Shown here: positions 1 to 7,045 of the stretch, piece by piece
How positions within the stretch are numbered: the first letter of the stretch is position 1
Layout: every line of letters starts with the position of its first letter
Assembly: GCA_021299735.1 (NCBI GenBank)
Contig: JAJTEM010000002.1
Coordinates: 1-64,000 of the forward strand
Length of the DNA stretch: 64,000 bases
DNA from: Burkholderiales bacterium
Lineage (GTDB): Bacteria > Pseudomonadota > Gammaproteobacteria > Burkholderiales > Burkholderiaceae_B
Reading direction: 5' to 3'
Program-made: the position numbers and the translations under genes
Notes under the pieces: model-generated
Told to the model about the DNA's origin: nothing
The model's input: only the letters and a program-made list of their open reading frames with translations
Databases searched by the model: none

Positions 1-205
1 GACCAAGGCACCTTCTGATGCGGGCCCTACCTCGCTGGGTTTGATGGAACTGGGTAAACCACTTGAATTGCCTGCTGATATTCTGCCCAAGCTGGTTGAG
101 CAGCAGTTGTTTGAAGTAACCCTGGAGCCGGCGGGTGGGTCGCCTTTGGGTAACCAGCCTTCTGGCGAAGTCATGTTCATTGGTAGCGCAGTGGCGTTGA
201 ATTGA
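1..205 (+). CDS. Anti-sigma-K factor (RskA-like), C-terminal fragment
   Basis: The window opens inside a gene whose last 67 codons can be read to a TGA at 203-205. The fragment ends in a run containing LEPAGGSPLGNQPSG, which is the typical periplasmic C-terminus of anti-sigma-K (RskA) proteins. Those are inner-membrane proteins that hold an ECF sigma factor until a signal releases it. The N-terminal sigma-binding part and the membrane helix lie outside the window, as would a partner sigma-factor gene upstream. The gene converges on the DUF4394 lipoprotein gene, with a terminator between them. The family call rests on the terminal motif only. Confidence 0.75.
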   Translation, partial: TKAPSDAGPTSLGLMELGKPLELPADILPKLVEQQLFEVTLEPAGGSPLGNQPSGEVMFIGSAVALN

Positions 206-221
206 ATTTGATGGGATGAAT

Positions 222-254
222 AAAAAACCCCGGTTTATTAAACCGGGGTTTTTT
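222..254. terminator. Bidirectional intrinsic terminator
   Basis: A perfect 15-bp stem (222-236 with 240-254) and a 3-base loop, with a GC-rich core (CCCCGG/CCGGGG) flanked by A6 and T6 runs. It can end transcription of the anti-sigma gene on the plus strand and of the DUF4394 gene on the minus strand. Confidence 0.9.
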
Positions 255-275
255 ACTCAAGGTCGGCCTTTTCGA

Positions 276-2000
276 TCAGAACTTGATGGTCAAGTCTTGA
301 AGATCAGCCGATGCTGATGTGCCGCTTCCAATTTCGTTGTTGCCAGAAGCGGTTGTTGCTGCACCCGCAGTACCCGCGGTCAAGTCCAGGTTGAACAGGC
401 TGAATATTCCCGGTGCAGCGGTTCGTCCAGCCAACAATCGCATGCCGTTGTCACCACCAGAAATATCAAATCCACCGTAGCTTACGAAAGCTGGGCCCAG
501 GTTGGTGCCTACAGCAGTCAGCGTGCCATCGTTGGGTGGGCTTTGCAGTGCCAGGCGGTTGTTGGCACCATCGATGTCAAACAAACGGGTTGCTGCCGGT
601 GCCGGGTTGGCAAAGCTGTTGGTGTAGGCAATATTGACCACGCTAAAGCCAGCACTCAAAGGCATATCTGGTGGTGTTGTTGCCACCACACCTGCATTGG
701 TCGATCCTGCTACCAGGTTTGCACCAACGATACGGTAATTTTCACCTTGCGTGCCACTGCCAACGCTGCTGACAATTCGCAACGCATCAGCTTGCGGGTT
801 AAAGTCGACCTGGTAGCGCTTGCCGTCTGCCAGGCCGTTCACAATATTGTTGGCAACGTTCAAAGTAACAGCCAGTGTTGCAGCGCCAGTGTCGGTGTCG
901 ATGGTAAAAATTTTTCCGGCTGAGCTTAAACCATACACCGTGCTGTTGCTGGGGCGGAAATCAATTGACAACAAACGCTCCCCAGCGGGCAAACCTGTCA
1001 CATTGGTGGCAGTTGCGGTGTTGGGGGTGCGAATGCCGAATTTCAACAAACGCTGAGAACCAGCAGTGGCGCCGTCCAGGGCCACCACTTGGGGCGCTGT
1101 CACTGGGGCCAGTGCCATGCCCACCACGCCCGGAACATTCAATGTGCCCACCAGTGTGGCTGCATTCACTACCGGGTTTAGCGGCAGGGTTGTTGTGGAA
1201 TCCGGTATTGCAATGGTGTAAAAGTTGATGGCACCGCCCACATTCAACAAGGCATAGCCACGGTTGTTGCGCGCATCAATGTCGAATGCCGCCGAGCCTG
1301 TTGCGTTAACACCCAAGGGGGCAACAGTAACTTGTGTGCCATTGTTGGGTGGATCCTGAAATGTGAGGTTGTCATTGGCAGTGTCAATGTTTAACAGGCG
1401 TGTGCTTGTCGTCCCGTCAAACGAATTGGTGTAAGCCGCTCCGGAAATATCCGCTGTTGGTGCTGAAGTATTGGTTGTACCGTCCAGGAATGTTTCGCCA
1501 GCAGTGCGACCCGTGGCGTTGGCTACAAAAATACGCAGGTTCTGGCCAGTATCACTAATCACACGCAGTGCATCGGCCATGGGATTGAAGTCGACTGCAA
1601 ATGCAGTGGCAGCTGGGTCCAATGTGCTGTATGGCCCGTTCGCTGTTGGGGTAGCGGCAGGAATTAAAGTTGCACCCGCTGTGGCAACACCGGTTGTGGT
1701 GTTGATGGTGTACAGTCGGCCGCCATCTCCTGGGCTGGTTCGGGCCAATGCATACAGTTGCCCATCGCGGGGACGAAAATCCATACCCACCAGCGTATCG
1801 CCAGACATCAGGCCAGAGATTGCAACAGATGTTCTCACTGTTGAAGGGGCGGTGCGGTTAAATGAGGCCAATTGGCCGTTCGAGGTGAGAACAAACACAT
1901 CACCTGCGCTCAAGGCGGGTGTGTTGTCGTCTGACAAGCACGCAGCCAAAACAACGCTGGATACAGCCAGTGCCAACCATTTCATTTTGAATGTTTTCAT
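276..2000 (-). CDS. DUF4394 domain-containing lipoprotein
   Basis: A 574-residue exported protein. The N-terminus has a basic start, a hydrophobic stretch and a lipobox LAAC with Cys21, so it should be a lipoprotein. The rest is two copies of the DUF4394 module, roughly residues 32-295 and 300-572. The copies share matching segments: DFRPRDGQLYAL and DFRPSNSTVYGL, DFNPMADALRV and DFNPQADALRI, and AYTNSF in both, so the gene arose by internal duplication. The start is supported by AGAGGG a few bases upstream. The biochemical role of DUF4394 is unknown. Such proteins are often found beside ECF sigma/anti-sigma genes, as here, which suggests but does not show control by that sigma factor. Confidence 0.85.
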   Translation of the reverse strand: MKTFKMKWLALAVSSVVLAACLSDDNTPALSAGDVFVLTSNGQLASFNRTAPSTVRTSVAISGLMSGDTLVGMDFRPRDGQLYALARTSPGDGGRLYTINTTTGVATAGATLIPAATPTANGPYSTLDPAATAFAVDFNPMADALRVISDTGQNLRIFVANATGRTAGETFLDGTTNTSAPTADISGAAYTNSFDGTTSTRLLNIDTANDNLTFQDPPNNGTQVTVAPLGVNATGSAAFDIDARNNRGYALLNVGGAINFYTIAIPDSTTTLPLNPVVNAATLVGTLNVPGVVGMALAPVTAPQVVALDGATAGSQRLLKFGIRTPNTATATNVTGLPAGERLLSIDFRPSNSTVYGLSSAGKIFTIDTDTGAATLAVTLNVANNIVNGLADGKRYQVDFNPQADALRIVSSVGSGTQGENYRIVGANLVAGSTNAGVVATTPPDMPLSAGFSVVNIAYTNSFANPAPAATRLFDIDGANNRLALQSPPNDGTLTAVGTNLGPAFVSYGGFDISGGDNGMRLLAGRTAAPGIFSLFNLDLTAGTAGAATTASGNNEIGSGTSASADLQDLTIKF

Positions 2001-2085
2001 TTTTCCCTCTGTCGTTAATGCTCAATACGGAGTCAAACCTCACGGTGACACTCAAAGAACACCAACCAGCAGAGATTGGATGCAG

Positions 2086-2796
2086 TCAGATCAGCTCGGC
2101 TTTGCGTTTCAATCTTTCCAGATCCAGTATTTCAATATTCCCGCGCCCCAGTTGCAATAAACCTTCATGCTCCAGTTCCTTGAGCATTTGGTTCACAGTT
2201 TGTCTGGAGATGGATAGCATGGCCGACAGTTTTTCTTGCGACACATGCAGGGTGCGTGCGCTCACTGTGTTGCTGTCCGATCGTATGCCATAGCCTTCGG
2301 CCATTTGCAGCAAACGGCGAGCAAGGCGTGTGGGTGTGGGTAACAATGCGGCGTCTTCAATTGCGCCAAAAATAAGGCGTACCTTCTGGGTTAGCAGCAG
2401 GCCAAATTCACGCCAGTAATTAGGGTTTTCTGAAATCAGCTGGTCCAAAAGTAACTGGCGCACATGAAATACGGTGGCTGGCCCGTCGGCAAGGGCATCA
2501 TGAGTTCGGGGCTGGCGGTCGAACAGGCAAATTTCTCCAAACCAGTCGGGCGGGTCAATCAGGGTCAGGATTACATGCTTGTCATCAGAGCCATGTTTGC
2601 TGGCACCCACAATTTGAACCGACCCGCTGAGTACAGCGTAAAGGCCATCGGCGCAGTCGCCTCTTGAGAACAGGCGCTGCCCGTTTTGAAACTGACGCAA
2701 AACGCCATGTTTCAGCAAGGCCTGTTGCAGGTTGCCGGGCAAGTTGGCAAACCACTTTCCGCGGTTCAGAATTTGTTGAATGTTGTGTGTCTGCAT
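2086..2796 (-). CDS. Crp/Fnr family transcriptional regulator
   Basis: A 236-residue regulator with an N-terminal cyclic-nucleotide-binding-like beta barrel (about residues 18-140), a dimerisation helix and a C-terminal winged helix-turn-helix. The recognition helix lies in SISRQTVNQMLKELEHEG near residue 200. The Fnr-type N-terminal cysteine cluster is absent, so it is not an iron-sulfur oxygen sensor. The ligand is unknown. It is transcribed away from the Mpo1-like gene. The shared 142-bp gap contains a TGTCA-N6-TGACA palindrome with the half-site geometry used by this family, so autoregulation and control of the neighbour are plausible. Confidence 0.9.
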   Translation of the reverse strand: MQTHNIQQILNRGKWFANLPGNLQQALLKHGVLRQFQNGQRLFSRGDCADGLYAVLSGSVQIVGASKHGSDDKHVILTLIDPPDWFGEICLFDRQPRTHDALADGPATVFHVRQLLLDQLISENPNYWREFGLLLTQKVRLIFGAIEDAALLPTPTRLARRLLQMAEGYGIRSDSNTVSARTLHVSQEKLSAMLSISRQTVNQMLKELEHEGLLQLGRGNIEILDLERLKRKAELI

Positions 2797-2842
2797 GGTT
2801 TTATTGTGATGTCCCCATTTGTTTTATTAAATTAGCATCAAA

Positions 2843-2858
2843 TGTCAGGCAATTGACA
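2843..2858. promoter_or_regulatory. Candidate Crp-family operator
   Basis: A 5+6+5 palindrome, TGTCA-GGCAAT-TGACA, lies between the divergent Crp-family regulator and the Mpo1-like gene. Spacing and half-site length match Crp-type boxes (TGTGA-N6-TCACA), although the half-site differs at its fourth base. It overlaps the TTGACA proposed as the -35 element of the rightward gene. No binding data; inferred from symmetry and position. Confidence 0.45.
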
Positions 2859-2883
2859 GACCTATCCGGGCTGTTTTGTAACC
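2853..2883 (+). promoter_or_regulatory. Candidate sigma-70 promoter of the Mpo1-like gene
   Basis: TTGACA (2853-2858) is a perfect -35 hexamer. A weak -10 (TTGTAA at 2876-2881, or TGTAAC two bases later) follows at 17-19 bp. The -10 match is poor, so confidence is low. The -35 lies inside the candidate Crp-family operator. Confidence 0.35.
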
Positions 2884-2938
2884 ATACAGGCTCAAAACAG
2901 GTCATTCAGAATAATTGCAGCTTCGAGGAGAACAAACC

Positions 2939-3460
2939 ATGCGAACTTTGGTCGAGCAACTGGCAACCTATGCCACTTATCACCGTGACCCTCGCAACAT
3001 TGCCACGCACTTTATTGGGGTTCCCATTATTGTGTTGTCCGTGCTTATTATGCTGTCGCGAGTATCTGTTGATATTGCAGGCATTGTGGTTACCCCTGCC
3101 CTGGTCGTGTTTTTACTGTCCAGCCTGTTTTACCTCAAGCTTAGCCTGGCTTACGGCCTGGCCATGTTCCTTATTCACGGTGCCCTGCTGTTAACTGCGG
3201 GGCATTTTGCAACCTTGAGCACAGCAGCCTGGCTGGGTGCTGGTGTGGGTGTTTTTGTGGTGGGCTGGATTATTCAGTTTGTGGGCCACTATTACGAAGG
3301 CCGCAAACCCGCCTTTGTTGATGACCTGATTGGTTTGGCAATCGGCCCCTTGTTTGTGGTGGCCGAGCTTGGTTTTTTAATCGGCTTGGGCAAGAAAACC
3401 CAAGCGCAGGTGGAGGCCATTGCTGGCCCTGTGCGCCGCCGCGAAACCGCGAGCGCCTGA
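2939..3460 (+). CDS. Mpo1-like / DUF962 membrane protein
   Basis: A 173-residue membrane protein of the DUF962/YGL010w family. The yeast member Mpo1 is an Fe(II)-dependent dioxygenase that alpha-oxidises 2-hydroxy fatty acids. The N-terminal signature has spaced histidines (YHRDPRNIATHFIGVP, about residues 14-29), a further GHYYEGRKP motif lies near residue 120, and there are four or more hydrophobic segments. ATG at 2939 is chosen because GAGGAG lies 8 bases upstream. Substrate and reaction in bacteria are unproven, so the catalytic role is carried over from the family only. The gene is divergent from a Crp-type regulator. Confidence 0.8.
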   Translation: MRTLVEQLATYATYHRDPRNIATHFIGVPIIVLSVLIMLSRVSVDIAGIVVTPALVVFLLSSLFYLKLSLAYGLAMFLIHGALLLTAGHFATLSTAAWLGAGVGVFVVGWIIQFVGHYYEGRKPAFVDDLIGLAIGPLFVVAELGFLIGLGKKTQAQVEAIAGPVRRRETASA

Positions 3461-3481
3461 ATTTGAGAGCTTATTTGTTTG

Positions 3482-4189
3482 TTATTTTACACGAGTGAGT
3501 TTCGAGGACGACCACTGGTATTTCAGCTCATTTTTCTTCTGCGGTATCAGGTGGCCTTGAGATGGATCTATTTTGTATATTTGTGGGGCAGAAAAGCGGA
3601 TTATTGCAACGCCATTCTCGGAACTTACACCCCCATATTCGCCCAAACATTCCAAACTGCTTTCATAGCCAGGAGTGTCAAGGTGCACCGTATATTTTTG
3701 GGCAACCAACTCGATTGTTCCAAGGTGATTGAACCCACCGCCTTTTAATCCGAAAATCTCGGTTGAATAACAACTCCCCTCGTCTTTTACATCCACTAGA
3801 ACAATTTGCTGTTCAGGTAAGTTGTTGGCGTATGAGTCCATGTGAGTAAAAACAGTTTTTGGAGAATGAAATTCATGAAAAGCTGTATTTGATGCATCCC
3901 CCAATTTGAAGAATAAATTCGTTGAGTAAGATTCGCCGGTCTTCTTAAATGCATAGAGCCCGATTTCAGAATCTGGATTTTGTGTTTCTTTGCAGCTACT
4001 TAAAAGAGAGCTTTTGTCAAAATTACTTGCAATAAAATCACAGGAAAAACCCATTTCAAGGATCATTTCGTGAACTTTACTTCCCGCTGGGTTTGATTGT
4101 TGGATTTTGATCCATTCCTCCGCGAAAGCATGGCTCGAAAGCAATATGCTGGAACAAGCGAGAATCTTGATTCTATTAGATATACGCAT
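3482..4189 (-). CDS. Hypothetical exported protein, partner of the M23 gene
   Basis: A 235-residue protein with a clear Sec signal (residues 1-23, ending SSHAFA), so it should act in the periplasm. I recognise no family in the mature part. It contains several cysteines (for example in GFSCDFIA, SSCKETQ, GSCYSTE and SLECLGEYGG) that could form disulfides. It starts 4 bases after the stop of the upstream M23 peptidase gene, so the two are one transcription unit. Base composition is visibly more AT-rich than in flanking genes, suggesting acquisition. A secreted partner behind a peptidoglycan hydrolase that has no signal is the layout of an effector-immunity pair, but this is inference. Confidence 0.7.
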   Translation of the reverse strand: MRISNRIKILACSSILLSSHAFAEEWIKIQQSNPAGSKVHEMILEMGFSCDFIASNFDKSSLLSSCKETQNPDSEIGLYAFKKTGESYSTNLFFKLGDASNTAFHEFHSPKTVFTHMDSYANNLPEQQIVLVDVKDEGSCYSTEIFGLKGGGFNHLGTIELVAQKYTVHLDTPGYESSLECLGEYGGVSSENGVAIIRFSAPQIYKIDPSQGHLIPQKKNELKYQWSSSKLTRVK

Positions 4190-4193
4190 ATGA

Positions 4194-4685
4194 TTACCCT
4201 GCTACGCCAATTGTGAGTGGACAGTGCCCGAAGACGATAACAGGATCTATTCTGTCCAGTAATGACGAGCGCGGTGTTGGTGTGGTTCGAATTTCAAAAT
4301 GTAAGTGCTGGTCTTCCTTTGGAGCACCTCTTGCATTGCCACTTTCTCCAGTTGTTCCGAGCTCTTGATTGCCATAAATTTGATCACCTTGCTTTAGATA
4401 GCAACGTTCCAAATGAGCATAAAATGCGTAAGGTGTTTGGCCTTTGAAATCGAATGAATGGCAAAGTTGCAGACCGTAGTCTCCATGAGACCTTACAAAT
4501 TCCACCTTTCCAGAACCAACAGCATAAAAAGGTGCACTTGTAGCGGCCTCAAAGTCCCAACCTTGATGTGGTTTCGTTGCGCCAGTTTTGTGCCGTCTAA
4601 CCATGCCAAAAGTATGGTTTTTTAAACCCCGTCGAATTTTGTTGTGAAGCAAAGGCCAGAAAATGGTTTTGTAATCAACCGACAT
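4194..4685 (-). CDS. M23 (LytM-type) metallopeptidase without signal peptide
   Basis: A 163-residue protein made almost entirely of an M23 zinc endopeptidase domain, the family that cuts peptide cross-links of the cell wall. The zinc and catalytic residues are present: HQGWD (His40, Asp44), His91 in FYAHLE, and HLHFE (His127, His129). The preceding TGESGNARG segment is also typical. No signal peptide or membrane helix is visible, which is odd for a wall enzyme that must reach the periplasm. ATG 4685 is used; a TTG at 4715 would add 10 residues, and neither has a good ribosome-binding site. It is followed at once by an exported protein, and both are AT-richer than their surroundings. Confidence 0.8.
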   Translation of the reverse strand: MSVDYKTIFWPLLHNKIRRGLKNHTFGMVRRHKTGATKPHQGWDFEAATSAPFYAVGSGKVEFVRSHGDYGLQLCHSFDFKGQTPYAFYAHLERCYLKQGDQIYGNQELGTTGESGNARGAPKEDQHLHFEIRTTPTPRSSLLDRIDPVIVFGHCPLTIGVAG

Positions 4686-4779
4686 GATGAGTACTTGGAT
4701 TGAGGAAGCCGACAAGTCTACATAATCAACTCAAAGGGTGAAAACAGCATCTAACCTATCTAACCTGGTATCACTCGAA

Positions 4780-5112
4780 TTAGAACCCCCAGTGCACATC
4801 CACTTCTTTCTTCCCCGCTTCTTCCAGCATTTTCAGCAAGGGGTAGGCTCTTTGTTCAAGGCCCACATGGTTTTTCAAGGCAATTTTTTCTTCGGCACTT
4901 AACTCGTCTTCATTGATCGGGTTCTCAGCGCGGGCCATGCGTTCTGTATTCACCGCGGCCACCAGTTGTGCATGCGCTTGGGCCAGGTCGCGTGGCTCAA
5001 TCACGCCCCGCTCGCTGGGCTCAATGCCCATGATTCGAAACAGTTGTTCAGCATTTGACTTGAACATCACAATATCACCGGCTGCTTTTGATTTGAATTT
5101 CACTATGCCCAT
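4780..5112 (-). CDS. DUF1840 domain-containing protein
   Basis: A 110-residue soluble protein. The opening MGIVKFKSKAAGDIVMF and the following RIMGIEPSERGVIEPRDL match the betaproteobacterial DUF1840 family, whose function is not known. The start is set at ATG 5112 because family members begin at this point. A longer reading frame from 5151 adds 13 residues with no resemblance to the family. No catalytic motif is evident; the sequence is rich in charged residues and probably helical. It is divergent from the lipoprotein gene at 5202. Confidence 0.8.
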   Translation of the reverse strand: MGIVKFKSKAAGDIVMFKSNAEQLFRIMGIEPSERGVIEPRDLAQAHAQLVAAVNTERMARAENPINEDELSAEEKIALKNHVGLEQRAYPLLKMLEEAGKKEVDVHWGF

Positions 5113-5201
5113 TCTGCTCACACTCTGGTTATCACTGCTATTGATCTGCACATGAAGCCCCTACAATGGAGCAACACCTAATTTTCGCCTCAAAGCGCCT
5201 C

Positions 5202-5744
5202 ATGAAAAAAGCATTTGCTCGAAGCCGACCATTTTTTGCCATTCTTTTCACATTATGCGCCCTGGTTGCTTGTTCGCCCCAGTTTAACTGGCGCGTGGTT
5301 CCCAATACTGATATTGGCTATATGGCCACCTTTCCCGACAAGCCCGCGCTTGCCACTCGAACCATGGATTTAATTGGGCTTCAGGTACCGCTAACCATGC
5401 AGGCAACGCAAATTGAGGGCCTTTATTTTGCGGTAGGTACCGTGCCCCTGAAGGGCGAATTGGCCGACCAAGGCCCTGCCCTGCGCGATGCCTTGGCACA
5501 AGCCGTTGCCAACAACATTGCCGCAGGCAAGGCTGAGGTGAAGCCCATTCAATGGTTGGGTAAAACCGCGCATGAAATGACCATTAATGGCAAGTTGCCG
5601 ACTGGCGAAGCTGCTTTTGCCCTGGCCCGTTTTTTTGAGCACCAAGGCACCCTGTATGAGGTGTTGATGATGGGCCCTGGTGAGGCGGCCAATCCCGATT
5701 CAGCCACTTCCTGGTTTGGCGGATTTTCGCTGTTGGGGCAGTAA
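5202..5744 (+). CDS. Small lipoprotein of unknown function
   Basis: A 180-residue exported protein. Residues 1-24 form a signal with a lipobox (LVAC before SPQF), so it should be lipidated. The mature part has no motif I recognise. It is predicted mixed alpha/beta and contains TFPDKPALATRTMD, which recalls small lipoproteins of unknown function. ATG 5202 is preferred over ATG 5166 because it places the positive charges directly before the hydrophobic signal. Its stop overlaps the start of the MFS gene by one base (TAATG), so the two are probably translationally coupled. Confidence 0.7.
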   Translation: MKKAFARSRPFFAILFTLCALVACSPQFNWRVVPNTDIGYMATFPDKPALATRTMDLIGLQVPLTMQATQIEGLYFAVGTVPLKGELADQGPALRDALAQAVANNIAAGKAEVKPIQWLGKTAHEMTINGKLPTGEAAFALARFFEHQGTLYEVLMMGPGEAANPDSATSWFGGFSLLGQ

Positions 5745-7045
5745 TGCGTTACAACCCTAAGGATGTATCACGTGAAATCGGGCCCGATGGTATAGAACAC
5801 ATGTATGTCAGTGGCAGCCTTGCCATGCGCATGTTCGTCATTTTCGCAGCCGCTTATGTCATGTCTTATGCGTTCAGGGCCGTCAATGCCGTGATCGCGC
5901 AGCCTTTGGTTCAGGAACTGGGCTTGACCGCCGGGCAGTTGGGTTTTCTGGCCTCGGCGTATTTTTTGTCGTTTGCCCTGATGCAGTTGCCCGTCGGGGT
6001 AATGCTCGATCGTTACGGCCCTCGGCGTGTTGAGGCTGTGCTGATCGGTTTTGCAGCGCTGGGCGCCTTGTTGTTTGCAGTGGCAGATTCTTATCTGGTG
6101 CTGTGGTTGGGCCGTGCCTTGATTGGTGTGGGCGTGTCGGCTTGTTTAATGGCGGCTGTGAAAGCTTACTCCCTGTACTTCAGGCCGCACATGCAGGCCA
6201 GTTTGTCGTCTTGGATGCTGGTGGCCGGGTCGCTCGGGGCTTTAGCTGTGACAACACCCGTGGAAGCCAGTTTGCCTGTTTTGGGATGGCGTGGAGTGTT
6301 TGGTGTGGCTGCAGTGCTGTGTGTTTTGGCTGGTTTGGCATTGTGGTTTGCATTACCCGCGTTGTTTAAGCCCCAAAAAACAGAGTCCGTTGCAGACATG
6401 GCCCACGGCTACAAGGCTATTTACGCGCACCCACATTTCTGGCGTGTGGCGCCTTTGGCGATGATTACCCAGGGTGGTTTCATGGCCTTTCTTGGTTTGT
6501 GGGTAGGCCCCTGGTTTACCGATGTAATCGGGGTTAGCAATGCACAGGCTGCGCAAAACATGTTCTGGATCTCTGCAACGCTGATGCTGGGGTATTTGTC
6601 ACTTGGTTTTTTAACCCGCAGGGTGTCCAAGGCGGGCGGTGATGAAGATCAAATCATGTTGATTGGTACGGGTTTGTCTCTCGTCGTGTTTGCCGTTCAA
6701 ATTTTGCAGGGTGTGCAATCAAGTTTGTGGGGGTGGTTGGTTCATGCAATCCTGATTTCCTCAGGCATTATGACTTACTCCACCTGCAACAAGCCGTTTC
6801 CGAAAAGGCTCACCGGGCGCTCCAGTACAGCCCTGAATTTGCTGATTTTTATCGGTGCTTTCAGCATTCAGTGGGGCATTGGTATTGGTATTGATTGCTT
6901 TGTGGCTTTGGGGCTTGGAAATGCAGACGCCATGCGGCTCTCGCTGGCCATTTTGTGGGCCTTGCAATTGTGCAGTTGGCTGTGGTTTGCCCGGCCAGGG
7001 CGCAAGGTAAGCCACCTAATTCCGTTTCGTTCACCTACGCAGTAA
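5744..7045 (+). CDS. MFS transporter
   Basis: A 433-residue major facilitator with about 12 hydrophobic helices. The loop between helices 2 and 3 carries the family signature GVMLDRYGPRR (about residue 85), and GVGVSACLMAAVKAY in helix 4 resembles the oxalate/nitrate/sugar-phosphate antiporter branch. The substrate cannot be named from sequence. The gene is coupled to the preceding lipoprotein and overlaps the 3' end of the convergent comM gene by 11 bases. No regulator lies beside it. Confidence 0.85.
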   Translation: MRYNPKDVSREIGPDGIEHMYVSGSLAMRMFVIFAAAYVMSYAFRAVNAVIAQPLVQELGLTAGQLGFLASAYFLSFALMQLPVGVMLDRYGPRRVEAVLIGFAALGALLFAVADSYLVLWLGRALIGVGVSACLMAAVKAYSLYFRPHMQASLSSWMLVAGSLGALAVTTPVEASLPVLGWRGVFGVAAVLCVLAGLALWFALPALFKPQKTESVADMAHGYKAIYAHPHFWRVAPLAMITQGGFMAFLGLWVGPWFTDVIGVSNAQAAQNMFWISATLMLGYLSLGFLTRRVSKAGGDEDQIMLIGTGLSLVVFAVQILQGVQSSLWGWLVHAILISSGIMTYSTCNKPFPKRLTGRSSTALNLLIFIGAFSIQWGIGIGIDCFVALGLGNADAMRLSLAILWALQLCSWLWFARPGRKVSHLIPFRSPTQ

